The translations under genes and the position numbers were made by a program. This document shows positions 6,738 to 15,662 of a DNA stretch of 60,667 nucleotides, one piece after another (positions within the stretch are counted from its first letter, which is position 1; each line of letters opens with the position of its first letter). Location of the stretch: NCBI GenBank assembly GCA_016649895.1, contig JAENWR010000009.1, positions 1 through 60,667 of the forward strand, read 5' to 3'. A model generated the notes under the pieces. That model did no database searches. It was not told the DNA's origin and saw only the letters and a list, made by a program, of their open reading frames with translations. Source of the stretch: Acidimicrobiia bacterium (GTDB lineage: Bacteria > Actinomycetota > Acidimicrobiia > Acidimicrobiales > SKKL01).

Positions 6738-7922
6738 GTGACGCCGGTGCACGCGACACAACCAGCACAAGCACGCCGCCCACGGGTGGGTCACGTCGTG
6801 GCGCTCGTGCTCGGGCTCGTGACTCTCACGTTGTCGACATCGGCTCCGGCGTCGGCGTCGATCGGCGACGAGATGGCTGCCGTGCAGTCCCAAGCCGATG
6901 CGCTCACCCTCCAGATGTCGAACCTTCAGACCGAGCTGGCGCTCCTCGAACGCGAGATCGCCGATCTGGAGACCGAGGCCGACGAGATCCGCGCCGAGAT
7001 CGCCCTCCTCGAAGACGAGGTGCGCGAGGTGGCGGTCAACCGCTACGTCAACGCTGGCAACCAACCCAGCATCTGGACCCCTGATCCGTTGGAGACGGCT
7101 CGCCTCGACACCCTCATGGGCGCGGCACAAGACCGCTCGAACGCCACGATGGCCACGTTCCGCGATGCCGGCGAACGCCTGGAACGCTCGACGAGCTCGC
7201 TCGACGATCGGATGGACGCGCAGCAGGAGGCTCAGGACGAGCTGTCCGACAGCCTCGCCGAGTTGCAAGAGGAGCTGCAGCGCCTCGCCGAGCTCCGGCG
7301 CCAGGCCGAGCTCGAAGATGCCCGTCGCTCCGCCGAGCAGGCCGCGTCCGCGGCTCGTGCCGCAGCCACCACGTCCACCACCGGCCGCCCGTCCATTGCT
7401 GCGGCTGCGACCTCCCCCTCCCCGGTCGTCACGTCACCCCCCGCGACCCAGCCGTCCGCCACCCAGCCGCCCGCGACGACACCCTCGCCGCCTCCCACCA
7501 CGGTCACCGAGCTGCCGGCCGCCCCGCCGTCGTCGCCGGGGTCGTTCGTGTGCCCGGTGACTCCGTCGTCGTTCGTCGACTCCTACGGGGCACCGCGCTC
7601 GGGCGGCCGCTCGCACAAGGGCGTCGACATGATGGCCCCCATCGGCACGCCTGCTGTGGCCCCGGTGTCGGGCCGGGTCGAGCATCGCGGCAACACCACC
7701 GGCGGCCTCTCGTACCACCTCCACGGTGACGACGGGAACTACTACTACGGCACCCACCTCAGCGCCTACGGGGCGTCCGGCCAGGTCGCGGCCGGCACGG
7801 TCATCGGCTACGTCGGCGACACCGGCAACGCCGCCGGCATCCCGCACCTGCACTTCGAGATCCATCGAGGCGGACGGGGCAACTCCATCAACCCCTACGC
7901 CACGGTTCGCGCTTCCTGCTGA
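6738..7922 (+). CDS. Secreted M23 peptidase with coiled coil
   Basis: Probable cell-wall hydrolase or hydrolase regulator acting outside the membrane. The order is: an N-terminal signal/anchor helix (residues about 18-41, ending APASASI), a long coiled coil (42-205) rich in Glu/Leu heptads, a Pro/Thr/Ser linker (210-265), then a LytM/M23 domain (270-394). Zinc ligands are His293 and Asp297 in HKGVD, and His372 in HLHFEIH. The layout matches EnvC/RipA-type division hydrolases. The GTG at 6738 gives a sensible signal sequence. The peptidase gene downstream starts on the last base of its stop codon. Confidence 0.88.
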   Translation: MTPVHATQPAQARRPRVGHVVALVLGLVTLTLSTSAPASASIGDEMAAVQSQADALTLQMSNLQTELALLEREIADLETEADEIRAEIALLEDEVREVAVNRYVNAGNQPSIWTPDPLETARLDTLMGAAQDRSNATMATFRDAGERLERSTSSLDDRMDAQQEAQDELSDSLAELQEELQRLAELRRQAELEDARRSAEQAASAARAAATTSTTGRPSIAAAATSPSPVVTSPPATQPSATQPPATTPSPPPTTVTELPAAPPSSPGSFVCPVTPSSFVDSYGAPRSGGRSHKGVDMMAPIGTPAVAPVSGRVEHRGNTTGGLSYHLHGDDGNYYYGTHLSAYGASGQVAAGTVIGYVGDTGNAAGIPHLHFEIHRGGRGNSINPYATVRASC

Positions 7923-9322
7923 TGTCGTCACGGATCGACCGTATGTGGGACGCCGATGTCCTGCCAGCGCTGGCCGACCACATCGCCATCCCTGCGCTCT
8001 CACCAGCGTTCGATCCCGACTGGGAGCGCCACGGACACATCGCCCGAGCCGTCGAGCTCATCCGGTCGTGGTGCACGGGTCGCGCCATCGACGGCCTCAC
8101 CGTCGAGGTGGTGCAGCTCGCGGGCCGGACCCCGGTGATCGTGATGGAGGTGCCGGCCAGCGGGGGCGGCGCGGACGACGTGGTACTGCTCTACGGGCAC
8201 CTCGACAAGCAGCCTGAGATGGTGGGGTGGCGCGAGGGGCTCGGCCCGTGGACACCGGTGCGAGAAGGCGACCGGCTCTACGGGCGCGGCGGCGCCGACG
8301 ATGGCTACGCCGCATTCGCGGCCATCGCCGCCATCGAGCTCCTCCACGCCACCGGCGCATCGCACGCTCGCTGCGTGGTGCTCATCGAGGCGAGCGAGGA
8401 GTCGGGCAGCCCCGACCTTCCCGCCTACGTCGATGCCCTGGCCGACCGCATCGGGTCGCCGAGCCTCGTGATCTGCCTCGACTCGGGATGCGCCACCTAC
8501 GACCGCATGTGGGTCACCACCTCGTTGCGTGGGGTTGCCAACCTGGTGCTGCGGGTCGACGTGCTCGAGCACGGGGTCCACTCGGGCTCGGCCAGCGGAG
8601 TCGTCCCGTCGAGCTTCCGGGTGCTGCGTCGCCTGCTCGACCGCATCGAGGACCCCGACAGCGGCCAGATCCTGGTGCCCGAGCTGCATGGGTCGCCCTC
8701 CGTAGCCCGCCTCGACCAGGTGCGGGCGACCGCCGAGGAGCTCGGCAGTTCCCTCATCACCAAGTGGCCGTTCGCTGGGGCGACCCGCCCCATGGTCGAC
8801 GACCCGAACGAGGCGCTGCTCGCCACCACCTGGCGTCCCACGATGTCGACCATCGGCATCGACGGCATCCCCGCGGTGGTCGACGGTGGCAACGTGCTGC
8901 GGCCGTCCACTCGCGTCTCGCTGTCGTTCCGGCTGCCGCCCGACGTCGATCCCGCGACCGCCGTCGATGCGCTGGCCCGACGCCTCACCGACGGTCCTCC
9001 CCACGGCGCCCGCGTCACCGTCGAGGTCGACGAGGCCGCCGCCGGGTGGGAAGCACCCGAGCTGGCGCCCTGGCTGGCGGCCTCGCTCGATGCCGCCTCT
9101 GTCGCCACCTTCGGTCAGTCGGCTCGCTTCATCGGCGAGGGCGGCTCGATCCCGTTCATGGGCATGCTCGGGGCCCGGTTTCCCGCGGCGCAGTTCGTGG
9201 TCACCGGCGTGCTCGGTCCCGAGTCGAACGCCCACGGGCCAAACGAGTTCCTCCACGTGCCCACAGCCAAGCGGCTCACTGCCGCGGTGGCGATGCTCCT
9301 GGCTGATCACGCACGACGCTGA
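7922..9322 (+). CDS. M20-family metallopeptidase (dipeptidase/deacylase type)
   Basis: Zinc-dependent cytosolic amidohydrolase of 466 residues. M20 signatures: His93 and Asp95 in YGHLDKQP, metal-bridging Asp126 in GRGGADDGY, and general base Glu159/Glu160 in EASEESGS. The dimerisation lid lies in the middle third, and the last metal His is probably in the ESNAHGPNEF segment. Close in type to CNDP-like dipeptidases that cleave short peptides. Coupled to the M23 gene (shared base TGATG), which suggests processing of released cell-wall or dietary peptides (inference). Confidence 0.88.
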   Translation: MSSRIDRMWDADVLPALADHIAIPALSPAFDPDWERHGHIARAVELIRSWCTGRAIDGLTVEVVQLAGRTPVIVMEVPASGGGADDVVLLYGHLDKQPEMVGWREGLGPWTPVREGDRLYGRGGADDGYAAFAAIAAIELLHATGASHARCVVLIEASEESGSPDLPAYVDALADRIGSPSLVICLDSGCATYDRMWVTTSLRGVANLVLRVDVLEHGVHSGSASGVVPSSFRVLRRLLDRIEDPDSGQILVPELHGSPSVARLDQVRATAEELGSSLITKWPFAGATRPMVDDPNEALLATTWRPTMSTIGIDGIPAVVDGGNVLRPSTRVSLSFRLPPDVDPATAVDALARRLTDGPPHGARVTVEVDEAAAGWEAPELAPWLAASLDAASVATFGQSARFIGEGGSIPFMGMLGARFPAAQFVVTGVLGPESNAHGPNEFLHVPTAKRLTAAVAMLLADHARR

Positions 9323-9459
9323 CCGCCCCGTCGCGACATGGCCCTTGATCTCGTGCCCGTATCGAGCCAGGATTCCTGCGGCGCTGACGTCAGCGCACTC
9401 GGAGCACACGCTCCCTCAGTCGAACCTCCGTTTCGGAGACTCCTGAAGGAGCACCACCG

Positions 9460-9894
9460 ATGGCACGACGCACGTTCTCGACCCTGGTCAACTATTCCGA
9501 CGACCCCGTCTGGGCTCCCCTGGAGCAGATCGCTCGCCTCTCTCGCGAGAGCGGAGAACTTCCTGCCTTCCACGAGGGCGAGTTCATGTATGTGTGTCGG
9601 GTCGCCAACGCCCGAAAGCGATTGGTGATCCACCTCTACAAGCACGGTGACACCCGCCGCTACCTGAACCTCGACGAGGCCGGCCACGCGTATCAGTACA
9701 TGGGCGCGGTGCCGGGCGGTGAGCCGTTCGAGAGCGGGGGGATGTACCGCGCGCACCTCTCGCTCGCGGACGCGGTGGAGCGCCTGGGGATCTGGGAGCT
9801 CGGCGTGCCGGGCGGCCTCTATCGGTCGTTCCCGCCGTCGGACTGGCCGACCGATGCTCCGTCGCGGATCGTGGACCCCTCCCTCGCCGATTAG
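9460..9894 (+). CDS. Uncharacterised 144-residue protein
   Basis: A soluble protein with no signal peptide or membrane helix. It has a mixed charged/aromatic composition typical of a folded protein: FMYVCRVANARKRLVIHLYK, then RYLNLDEAGHAYQYMG, then LADAVERLGIWELGVP. I do not recognise the family. The ATG at 9460 is preceded by a good ribosome-binding site (AAGGAG about 15 bases upstream), unlike the leaderless genes around it. It stands alone between the M20 peptidase and a broken DUF222 gene. Confidence 0.55.
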   Translation: MARRTFSTLVNYSDDPVWAPLEQIARLSRESGELPAFHEGEFMYVCRVANARKRLVIHLYKHGDTRRYLNLDEAGHAYQYMGAVPGGEPFESGGMYRAHLSLADAVERLGIWELGVPGGLYRSFPPSDWPTDAPSRIVDPSLAD

Positions 9895-10186
9895 CCGTCG
9901 GGCCTGAAGAGGCGTTGTTGGATGTCGGGGCGTAGCGGGGTGGGGCGGCTGGTCGGTGTCGGGGTGGCGACAACGTGGCGGGCCGCAACTGGTCCCACGA
10001 GATGAGACCGGTGGCGTAGACGGCGCGTAGCGCCGGGAGCTCTTCGAGGGCTCGGCCCACCCGGACCCACTCGGCGGCGTGCTCGGCGGTGACACGGCAC
10101 ATGGCGACCACCCACGCCGACATCGACGTCGCCCGGTCCGCAGCCCAATCACGGGCTATGTCAACCGCGGCGATCAACGACAACAA
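9891..10186 (-). pseudogene. Fragment of a DUF222/HNH endonuclease (13E12-repeat type) gene
   Basis: From about 10186 the frame reads LSLIAAVDIARDWAADRATS, then VTAEHAAEWVRVGRALEELP, then LISWDQLRP. This is the typical helical DUF222 domain that precedes an HNH nuclease in many actinobacterial multicopy genes. After WDQLRP the expected continuation (a VATPDTD-like motif) is only partly visible and in other frames, and the HNH domain is absent. So only the first third remains, already frameshifted. These genes behave like mobile or recombining repeats in actinobacteria. Confidence 0.55.
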
Positions 10187-10299
10187 GCAGAAGGCCGAAC
10201 GCCACCGGCCCGTGTGGAGGCAGGACGCCCCGTCCTATCGAATGTACGTTCGAGCCGCAACCCCGGCGGATGGATTCGTCGGCACGGCATGATGGCCAC

Positions 10300-10701
10300 A
10301 TGGGAACTGAGGCACGACTCGTCACGGTGGCGCTGGAGGTGGCCGATCTCGACCGTTCGGTGGCCCTCTACCGTGAGGCGTTCGGTCTCGACCTGCACGT
10401 CGCCGACCACCACGGTGGCGAGCACGGGTCCGACGACCGTTGGACCAGCGGCCGCCACGCCGCGACGTCCTGGACCGCCGGCGCCTATCTCCACTTCGCT
10501 CTGTGCGAAGCGAAGGAGTCGCCCACATCTGGTGCACAGATCGCCCTGAGGGTCGACGACCTGGACGCCGCCCATCGCCGGGCGATGGCGGCCGGCGCCG
10601 AGATCGTCCACGGTCCGCGCCGCGAGCCGTGGGGCACGAGCGCTCGCTATCGCGACCTCGACGGCAACGTGGTCGAGCTCACGCAGCCTCCACCTTCCTG
10701 A
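10300..10701 (+). CDS. VOC (glyoxalase/bleomycin-resistance) family protein
   Basis: A 133-residue single-module VOC protein, probably a metal-dependent lyase, dioxygenase or binding protein. The paired beta-alpha-beta-beta-beta motifs are visible: LEVADLDRSVALYREAFGLD in the first half, and LRVDDLDAAHRRAMAAGAEI with YRDLDGNVVEL at the end, whose Glu is a usual metal ligand. I start at ATG 10300 (MGTEARLV) where homology begins. Specific substrate unknown. Confidence 0.8.
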   Translation: MGTEARLVTVALEVADLDRSVALYREAFGLDLHVADHHGGEHGSDDRWTSGRHAATSWTAGAYLHFALCEAKESPTSGAQIALRVDDLDAAHRRAMAAGAEIVHGPRREPWGTSARYRDLDGNVVELTQPPPS

Positions 10702-10707
10702 CCAGGC

Positions 10708-11160
10708 TCACATCACGAGGCTGGCGGCGAAGGCGGCGCCGAGCTCCCACGCGGCGTCGAGCGCCTCCCGGTCGGCAGGCCCCACCACCTCGAGCGCCGG
10801 CCTCGACCGCCTCCATCCGAGGCCGCTGGCGATGCGCTCGACCGATGCGACCGCGCCACCGGTGTCGTCGTTGCCGTGCACCCACAGGGCGTACGGGCGG
10901 CCGCCCGTGGCGTCGAGGCACGGGTAGTAGATCGTGTCGAAGGCGTGCTTGAGCGCCCCGGACATGTAGCCGAAGTTGGCCGGGGTGCCGAGCAGGTAGG
11001 CATCGGCCCCGAGCACGTCGGGCACCGTGAGCGCCAGCGCAGGTTGGAGCACCACCTCGACGCCCTCTATGGCGTCGTCGCTCGCTCCCGAACGCACCGC
11101 GTCGAGCAGCGCGTGGGTGGGCGGCGACGGGGTGTGGTGGACGACGAGCAGTCGGGGCAC
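10708..11160 (-). CDS. Flavodoxin/NAD(P)H-dependent FMN reductase family protein
   Basis: A 150-residue flavodoxin-fold protein. The N-terminal phosphate-binding strand-loop is VPRLLVVHHTPSPPTHALLD, and the family's flavin segment is GTPANFGYMSGALKHAFDT. It likely binds FMN and shuttles electrons in the cytosol. The GTG at 11160 is two bases after the adenosine deaminase stop on the same strand, so the two form an operon. The link with purine salvage is by position only. Confidence 0.8.
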   Translation of the reverse strand: MPRLLVVHHTPSPPTHALLDAVRSGASDDAIEGVEVVLQPALALTVPDVLGADAYLLGTPANFGYMSGALKHAFDTIYYPCLDATGGRPYALWVHGNDDTGGAVASVERIASGLGWRRSRPALEVVGPADREALDAAWELGAAFAASLVM

Positions 11161-11162
11161 GA

Positions 11163-12236
11163 TCAGCCGCGGATCGCCGCGTACCCGGGCTTGATGACCT
11201 CGTTGATGAGGGCGAGGCGCTTCTCGAACGGCCAGAAGGCGCTCTTCATGGCGTTGATGGTGAGCCACTCGAGGTCGTCCCAGCCGTAGCCGAACGCCTC
11301 GACGAGCCCGACCATCTCACCCGACAGGCTGACGTCGCTCATGAGGCGGTTGTCGGTGTTGACCGTGACCCGGAACTTGAGATCCTTCAGGAGACCGATC
11401 GGGTGGTCGGCGACGGTCTCGCACACCCCGGTGTGCACGTTCGACGTGGGGCACATCTCGAGCGGGACCCGGCGGTCGCGCACGAACGCGGCGAGCGGTC
11501 CGAGCGTGGCGGTGCCTTCCGGGTCGAGGGTGATGTCGTCGACGATGCGCACGCCGTGGCCCAGACGCTCGGCGTTGCACCACTGCAGCGCCTCCCAGAT
11601 CGACGGCAGCCCGAACGCCTCGCCGGCGTGGATCGTGATGTGGAAGTTCTCGCGCTGCACGTGCTGGAACGCGTCGAGGTGCCGCGATGGCGGGTATCCC
11701 GCCTCCTTGCCGGCGATGTCGAAGCCGACCACGCCCTCGGCGCGGTGCCGCACCGCCAGCTCGGCGATCTCGCGGGAGTTGGCCGCGGTGCGCATGGCGG
11801 TGAGGAGCGTGCCGATGGTGATGCCCCGGCCCGAACTGCCGGTGCGGAAGCCCTCGAGCACGGCCTCGACCACCTGGTCGAGCGTCAACCCTCGCTCGAT
11901 GTGGAGCTCGGGCGCGAAGCGCACCTCGGCGTAGACGACGCCGTCGGCGGCCAGGTCCTCGGCGCACTCGCGCGCCACCCGGACCAGCGCCTCGCGGCTC
12001 TGCATCACGCCGACGGTGTGCTGGAAGGTCTCGAGGTATCCGACGAGGTCCTTCCGGGCCGCCCCCTCGGTGAACCAGGCCGCCAGTTCGCCGACATCGG
12101 TGGTGGGGAGCGAGCGGTAGCCCGACTCTGCGGCCAGCTCGACGACGGTTGACGGGCGGAGCCCGCCGTCGAGGTGGTCGTGGAGGAGGACCTTCGGGGC
12201 TCGACGGATGGCGTCGAGGGTGGGCGGCTGGATCAA
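11163..12236 (-). CDS. add: Adenosine deaminase
   Basis: Deaminates adenosine and deoxyadenosine to the inosines, part of purine salvage. All catalytic elements are visible in its 357 residues: zinc ligands His19 and His21 (LLHDHLDGG), His203 with general acid Glu206 (IHAGEA), His227 (LGHGVR), and zinc-binding Asp295 (NTDN). The EMCPTSN motif is typical of bacterial Add. The start is a TTG at 12236 behind an AGGAG site, with a TACCAT box at 12268-12273. It works with the BMP transporter, deoA and cdd genes in this window. Confidence 0.95.
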   Translation of the reverse strand: MIQPPTLDAIRRAPKVLLHDHLDGGLRPSTVVELAAESGYRSLPTTDVGELAAWFTEGAARKDLVGYLETFQHTVGVMQSREALVRVARECAEDLAADGVVYAEVRFAPELHIERGLTLDQVVEAVLEGFRTGSSGRGITIGTLLTAMRTAANSREIAELAVRHRAEGVVGFDIAGKEAGYPPSRHLDAFQHVQRENFHITIHAGEAFGLPSIWEALQWCNAERLGHGVRIVDDITLDPEGTATLGPLAAFVRDRRVPLEMCPTSNVHTGVCETVADHPIGLLKDLKFRVTVNTDNRLMSDVSLSGEMVGLVEAFGYGWDDLEWLTINAMKSAFWPFEKRLALINEVIKPGYAAIRG

Positions 12237-12303
12237 CCGGCGCTCCTCTCGGAAAGGTTGGGCCGATGGTACCGGCGGAGCCCGAATGGGGAATCATGGG
12301 GGC

Positions 12304-12861
12304 ATGGTCAGCGTCTCCCACGCCGGTCGGCTGCTCGTGGCCACCCCGACGATCGGTGATCCGAACTTCGAGCGCACGGTCATCGTGCTGCTCGACCACG
12401 ACGCCGAGGGCGCGCTCGGCATCATCCTCAACCGCCCATCCGACCTCTCCACCGGCGAGGTGTTGCCCGGTTGGTCTGACCTCGCCGCTCAGCCCGGCGT
12501 GGTGTTCTCCGGTGGGCCGGTCGAGCAAGAGGGGATCATCGGGCTGGGACGCCGCACCGGCCACGATGTGGGAGCCGCCTTCCAGGTCACGGTCGGGCCC
12601 ATCGGTGTCATCGACCTCAGTGCCTCGCCGGTCGACGTGGTGGGCACCGTCGAGGGGATCCGCCTCTTCGCCGGCTACACCGGGTGGGGGCCGGGCCACC
12701 TCGAGTCGGAGATCCTGTCGGGCGGGTGGTGGCTGGCCGACGCCGAGCCCGGCGACCCACTCACCTCCGCGCCGGCCGACCTGTGGGCCACCGTGCTCCG
12801 GCGGCAACCCGAGCCGTTGCGCCGCTGGGCGTTCTACCCGGCCGAGCCGTCGCTCAACTGA
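12304..12861 (+). CDS. YqgE/AlgH (UPF0301) family protein
   Basis: A 185-residue conserved protein of unclear function. Family marks are GRLLVATPTIGDPNFERTVI at the start, IILNRPSDLSTGEVLPGW, and GYTGWGPGHLESE in the second half. AlgH influences alginate regulation in Pseudomonas, but most homologues are unstudied. I take ATG 12304, right before the conserved N-terminus; the longer in-frame upstream part is antisense to the add promoter. The kinase-like gene follows one base after its stop. Confidence 0.88.
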   Translation: MVSVSHAGRLLVATPTIGDPNFERTVIVLLDHDAEGALGIILNRPSDLSTGEVLPGWSDLAAQPGVVFSGGPVEQEGIIGLGRRTGHDVGAAFQVTVGPIGVIDLSASPVDVVGTVEGIRLFAGYTGWGPGHLESEILSGGWWLADAEPGDPLTSAPADLWATVLRRQPEPLRRWAFYPAEPSLN

Positions 12862-12862
12862 C

Positions 12863-13366
12863 GTGCGTCGAGTGGCGGTGGTCGGATCGGGCGGGGCCGG
12901 CAAATCGACGTTCGCACGGGCCCTGGGCGAGCGGACCGGCCTCCCGGTGGTGCACCTCGATGCCCACTTCTGGCGTCCGGGTTGGGCGGAGCCCCCTCGT
13001 GACGAGTGGCGAGCGCAGCAAGCGGAGCTGGTGGCGGCCGACGAGTGGATCATGGACGGGAACTACGGCGGCACGTTCGACCTCCGGTTCGCAGCCGCCG
13101 ACACGATCGTGGTGATGGCTCTGTCGCGTTGGCGGTGCGTCGCTGCTGTCGTGCGCCGCGTGGTGAGGGACCACGGACGCGAGACGCAAGCACCGGGCTG
13201 CCCCGAGCGGTTTGACCTCGCGTTCCTCCGGTGGGTGTGGCGCTACCCGATCGACGCGCGGCGTCGGCTGGATGCCGCGCTGGAACGGGTGGATGGTGCC
13301 GAGGTCGTCGAGCTCACGACCCGAGGGGCGGTGCGGCGGTTCCTCGCCGGGGTCTCAGGCGACTGA
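12863..13366 (+). CDS. Small P-loop kinase-like ATPase (topology-modulation/FlaR type)
   Basis: A 167-residue P-loop NTPase with Walker A at residues 8-16 (GSGGAGKST), then VVHLDAHFWRPGWAEPPRDE, and a later GNYGGTFDLRFAAADTIV segment. This is the pattern of adenylate-kinase-like proteins sometimes called topology modulation proteins. Substrate unknown. The GTG at 12863 comes one base after the YqgE stop, so it is in the same transcript. Its 3' end overlaps the converging dioxygenase gene by 12 bases. Confidence 0.78.
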   Translation: MRRVAVVGSGGAGKSTFARALGERTGLPVVHLDAHFWRPGWAEPPRDEWRAQQAELVAADEWIMDGNYGGTFDLRFAAADTIVVMALSRWRCVAAVVRRVVRDHGRETQAPGCPERFDLAFLRWVWRYPIDARRRLDAALERVDGAEVVELTTRGAVRRFLAGVSGD

Positions 13367-14215
13367 CGGCTCGAACCCCCGCAGGGGCAGGCCCGGCTCT
13401 CGCTGCAACCAGTTGTCGGGGGCATACGCCGCGCCTGCCTCGATTGCGTGCAGCGTGTAGGCGTGGCGCGAACGGGGCGACCGATTGGGCCCGCTGAGGT
13501 GGGGGAGTAGCCCGTGCAGGACGATGAGCGTGCCGGCGGGGACGTCGAGGGCGACCAGATCGTCCATCGGGTACTCGTCGGGATCGAGCAGCTCCATGGT
13601 GGTGCCACCGGCGGCTGCCCGGGCGAAGCGCTTACGGGGTGGGAGGTGGTGCCCACCGGGGACGGCGTACATGCAGCCGTTGTCGGTGGTGGCGTCCTCG
13701 AGGGCGAACCAGAACCCGGTGGCCGACACCGGCTCGGTCCACAGGAACGTGTGGTCGGTGTGGCAGACCACCTCGCCGCCGATGTTGGGCTGCTTGAAGA
13801 TGTACATCGACTGGAGCACGAGCGGGTCGACCATGCCGATGCCACGAGCCACCTCGCCGAGGGCGGCCGAGTGGGAGAACGGCTCGAACACGGGGTCGAG
13901 GTCGTGCATGGCGTGGCCGATCTTGTTGATCGACTGGGCCTTCGGCTGCCGCAGCTTGCCGCCGTCGTCGAACGCCTCCTCTTCGAAGAAGAACGAGACG
14001 CGGTCGCCGGATGCGAGGAAGTAGTCGTCGGAGGTCTGGGTCTGGTCGTGCGTCGAGAAGATCGAGGCACTGCCCTCGGCGTCGGGATCGAAGGCGTCGA
14101 CCAGCTCGGTGGCTCGGTCGATGAGGGTGCGTCGGGTGGCGGGACTGACGAAGTCGGGAATGACGAGGAACCCGTCGCGCTCGAAGTCGGCCCGCTGCTG
14201 TGCCGTGATCGTCAT
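13355..14215 (-). CDS. Phytanoyl-CoA dioxygenase (PhyH) family enzyme
   Basis: Fe(II)/2-oxoglutarate-dependent oxygenase of 286 residues. The iron site is visible: His152 and Asp154 in CHTDHTFLW, and the distal His239 in PHLSGPNRS, with Arg250 placed to bind 2-oxoglutarate. The N-terminus (DFERDGFLVIPDFVS) is classic PhyH. Substrate could be a lipid, phosphonate or small metabolite; the neighbours do not decide it. The ATG at 14215 has a TACGAT box seven bases upstream, in a region shared with the divergent gene at 14259. Confidence 0.87.
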   Translation of the reverse strand: MTITAQQRADFERDGFLVIPDFVSPATRRTLIDRATELVDAFDPDAEGSASIFSTHDQTQTSDDYFLASGDRVSFFFEEEAFDDGGKLRQPKAQSINKIGHAMHDLDPVFEPFSHSAALGEVARGIGMVDPLVLQSMYIFKQPNIGGEVVCHTDHTFLWTEPVSATGFWFALEDATTDNGCMYAVPGGHHLPPRKRFARAAAGGTTMELLDPDEYPMDDLVALDVPAGTLIVLHGLLPHLSGPNRSPRSRHAYTLHAIEAGAAYAPDNWLQREPGLPLRGFEPSVA

Positions 14216-14222
14216 GCAACGA

Positions 14223-14250
14223 ATCGTACGGCGTACGACCGCGGTAGCGT
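14223..14250. promoter_or_regulatory. Divergent promoter region with a 15-bp palindrome
   Basis: Two -10 boxes face away from each other: TACGAT (minus strand, 14223-14228) seven bases before the dioxygenase ATG, and TAGCGT (14245-14250) eight bases before the ATG at 14259. A perfect palindrome, TCGTACG-G-CGTACGA, spans 14224-14238 and covers the dioxygenase -10 box, so one regulator could control both genes. Confidence 0.45.
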
Positions 14251-14258
14251 CCGGCGCC

Positions 14259-14972
14259 ATGAGCGATGACGCAGTCTTCCAGGGGTACCGAGCCAGTCGC
14301 CTCCGGCTCTCCGAGCTGGCCCGGAGCTTCGACGCCACGCAGGCGGCCACGCCCGTCGCGGCCTGCCCGGGATGGACGGTGAAGGACACTCTGGCCCACC
14401 TGGCCGGTCTGGCGGCCGACGTCGTCGGCGGCAACGTGCCCGACGGCGTCCCCACCGACGAGTTCACCGCCCGTGAGGTGGCCGAGCGGGCCGATCGCAC
14501 GGTCCCCGAGGTACTCGGTGAATGGGACCGCGTCGGCCCGGAGTTCGAGTCGCTCCTCCAGGCGCTCGGCGCCGATGCGCCGCGCAACGCGGCCGTCGAC
14601 GTGTGGTCGCACGAGTGCGACATCCGTTCGGCGCTCGGCATCTCCATCCCGGCCGATGGTGGCCCTGCTGCGCGGTTGCTCGACGGGATGGTCCGGCGCG
14701 GCATCGGCCGCTCGTGGGGCACCGAGGGGCACCCGCCCGCCCTGCGCATCGTCACCGACACCGACGGGTGGGTGGCAGGCGAGGGCGACCCAGCAGGCAT
14801 GCTGCGCACCACCCTGTTCGACCTGTCGCGCACCATGCTCGGTCGCCGCAGTCCGGCCCAGATGGCGGGGATGGACTGGGACGGCGCCGACCCGCAGCCG
14901 TGGATCGCCGCACTACCGGTGTTCGGCCCCAACGAGGGCGGTGTGATCGACTCGGCGGTGGAGCCGAGCTAG
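14259..14972 (+). CDS. Maleylpyruvate isomerase/DinB-like (TIGR03083-type) protein
   Basis: A 237-residue protein of the mycothiol-dependent enzyme/DinB superfamily common in actinobacteria. The N-terminal four-helix bundle shows RASRLRLSELARSFD, PGWTVKDTLAHLAG with a metal-ligand-like His, and WSHECDIRSALG with the second conserved His. These proteins typically act as mycothiol S-transferases or isomerases; the substrate is unknown. It is divergently transcribed from the PhyH-type oxygenase and could handle its product or substrate (inference). Confidence 0.8.
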   Translation: MSDDAVFQGYRASRLRLSELARSFDATQAATPVAACPGWTVKDTLAHLAGLAADVVGGNVPDGVPTDEFTAREVAERADRTVPEVLGEWDRVGPEFESLLQALGADAPRNAAVDVWSHECDIRSALGISIPADGGPAARLLDGMVRRGIGRSWGTEGHPPALRIVTDTDGWVAGEGDPAGMLRTTLFDLSRTMLGRRSPAQMAGMDWDGADPQPWIAALPVFGPNEGGVIDSAVEPS

Positions 14973-15057
14973 GCGCTGGGTCAGGCAACGATTGCCCCTG
15001 TCCTTCAACGGCACTTCTGGGCGAGCTCGGATGACGGCCGCGTGCGAGTCTGGTTCC

Positions 15058-15584
15058 GTGATTGGTGCATTCCTGACGGAGCGGCTCGCTCTGCGTCCGG
15101 TGGACTCGGATGACCTGGAGCTCCTTTCCGACTTGAACGGCGACGCCCAGGTCATGGAGTTCATCACGGGGAGAGCCAGCTCGATCGACGAGACGGCGGC
15201 CGAGCTCGAAGCCTCGGTCGGTGCTCGGTGGCTGACCTTCGCTCGATCAGACGGACAGTTCCTCGGCTGGGTCGGCGCCGTCCCCACCCCCCAGGGAGAC
15301 CAGTACGACGTCGGCTGGCGGTTCAAGCACTCCGCCTGGGGCCACGGCTACGCAAAACCGAGGCCGCCAGGGCCCTCATCGCCCAGCTCTTTGCCGATGG
15401 AGCACAACGAGTCTTTGCTCAAACGATGGCGGTCAACGCACGCTCGCGGGCGGTGATGGAACGGGTGGGTCTTCCGCACTGCATGACGTTCCACCTCGAC
15501 ATCGACGACCCACTGCCGGGAACCGAACTTGGAGAGGTTGAGTACGAGCTCACCCGGTCGGACTGGGCGAGACGGTATCGGTGA
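15058..15584 (+). pseudogene. RimJ/RimL-type GNAT acetyltransferase, frameshifted
   Basis: The frame from GTG 15058 gives FLTERLALRPVDSDDLELL and GWRFKHSAWGHGYA, the acetyl-CoA motif of ribosomal-protein-type acetyltransferases. It then goes wrong. The continuation EAARALIAQLFADGAQRV and NARSRAVMERVGL lies in another frame. One added A (or two removed) in the run at 15353-15356 restores a protein of about 175 residues. An ATG at 15031 is an alternative start. Either inactivated or a homopolymer sequencing error. Confidence 0.75.
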
Positions 15585-15662
15585 GCCCACGTCCCCTACC
15601 GCCGGGTCGAGGGGGCACTGCTCTCGGGGCTGTCGTCGGGCGTCAGGGTTGTGTGACGGCTA

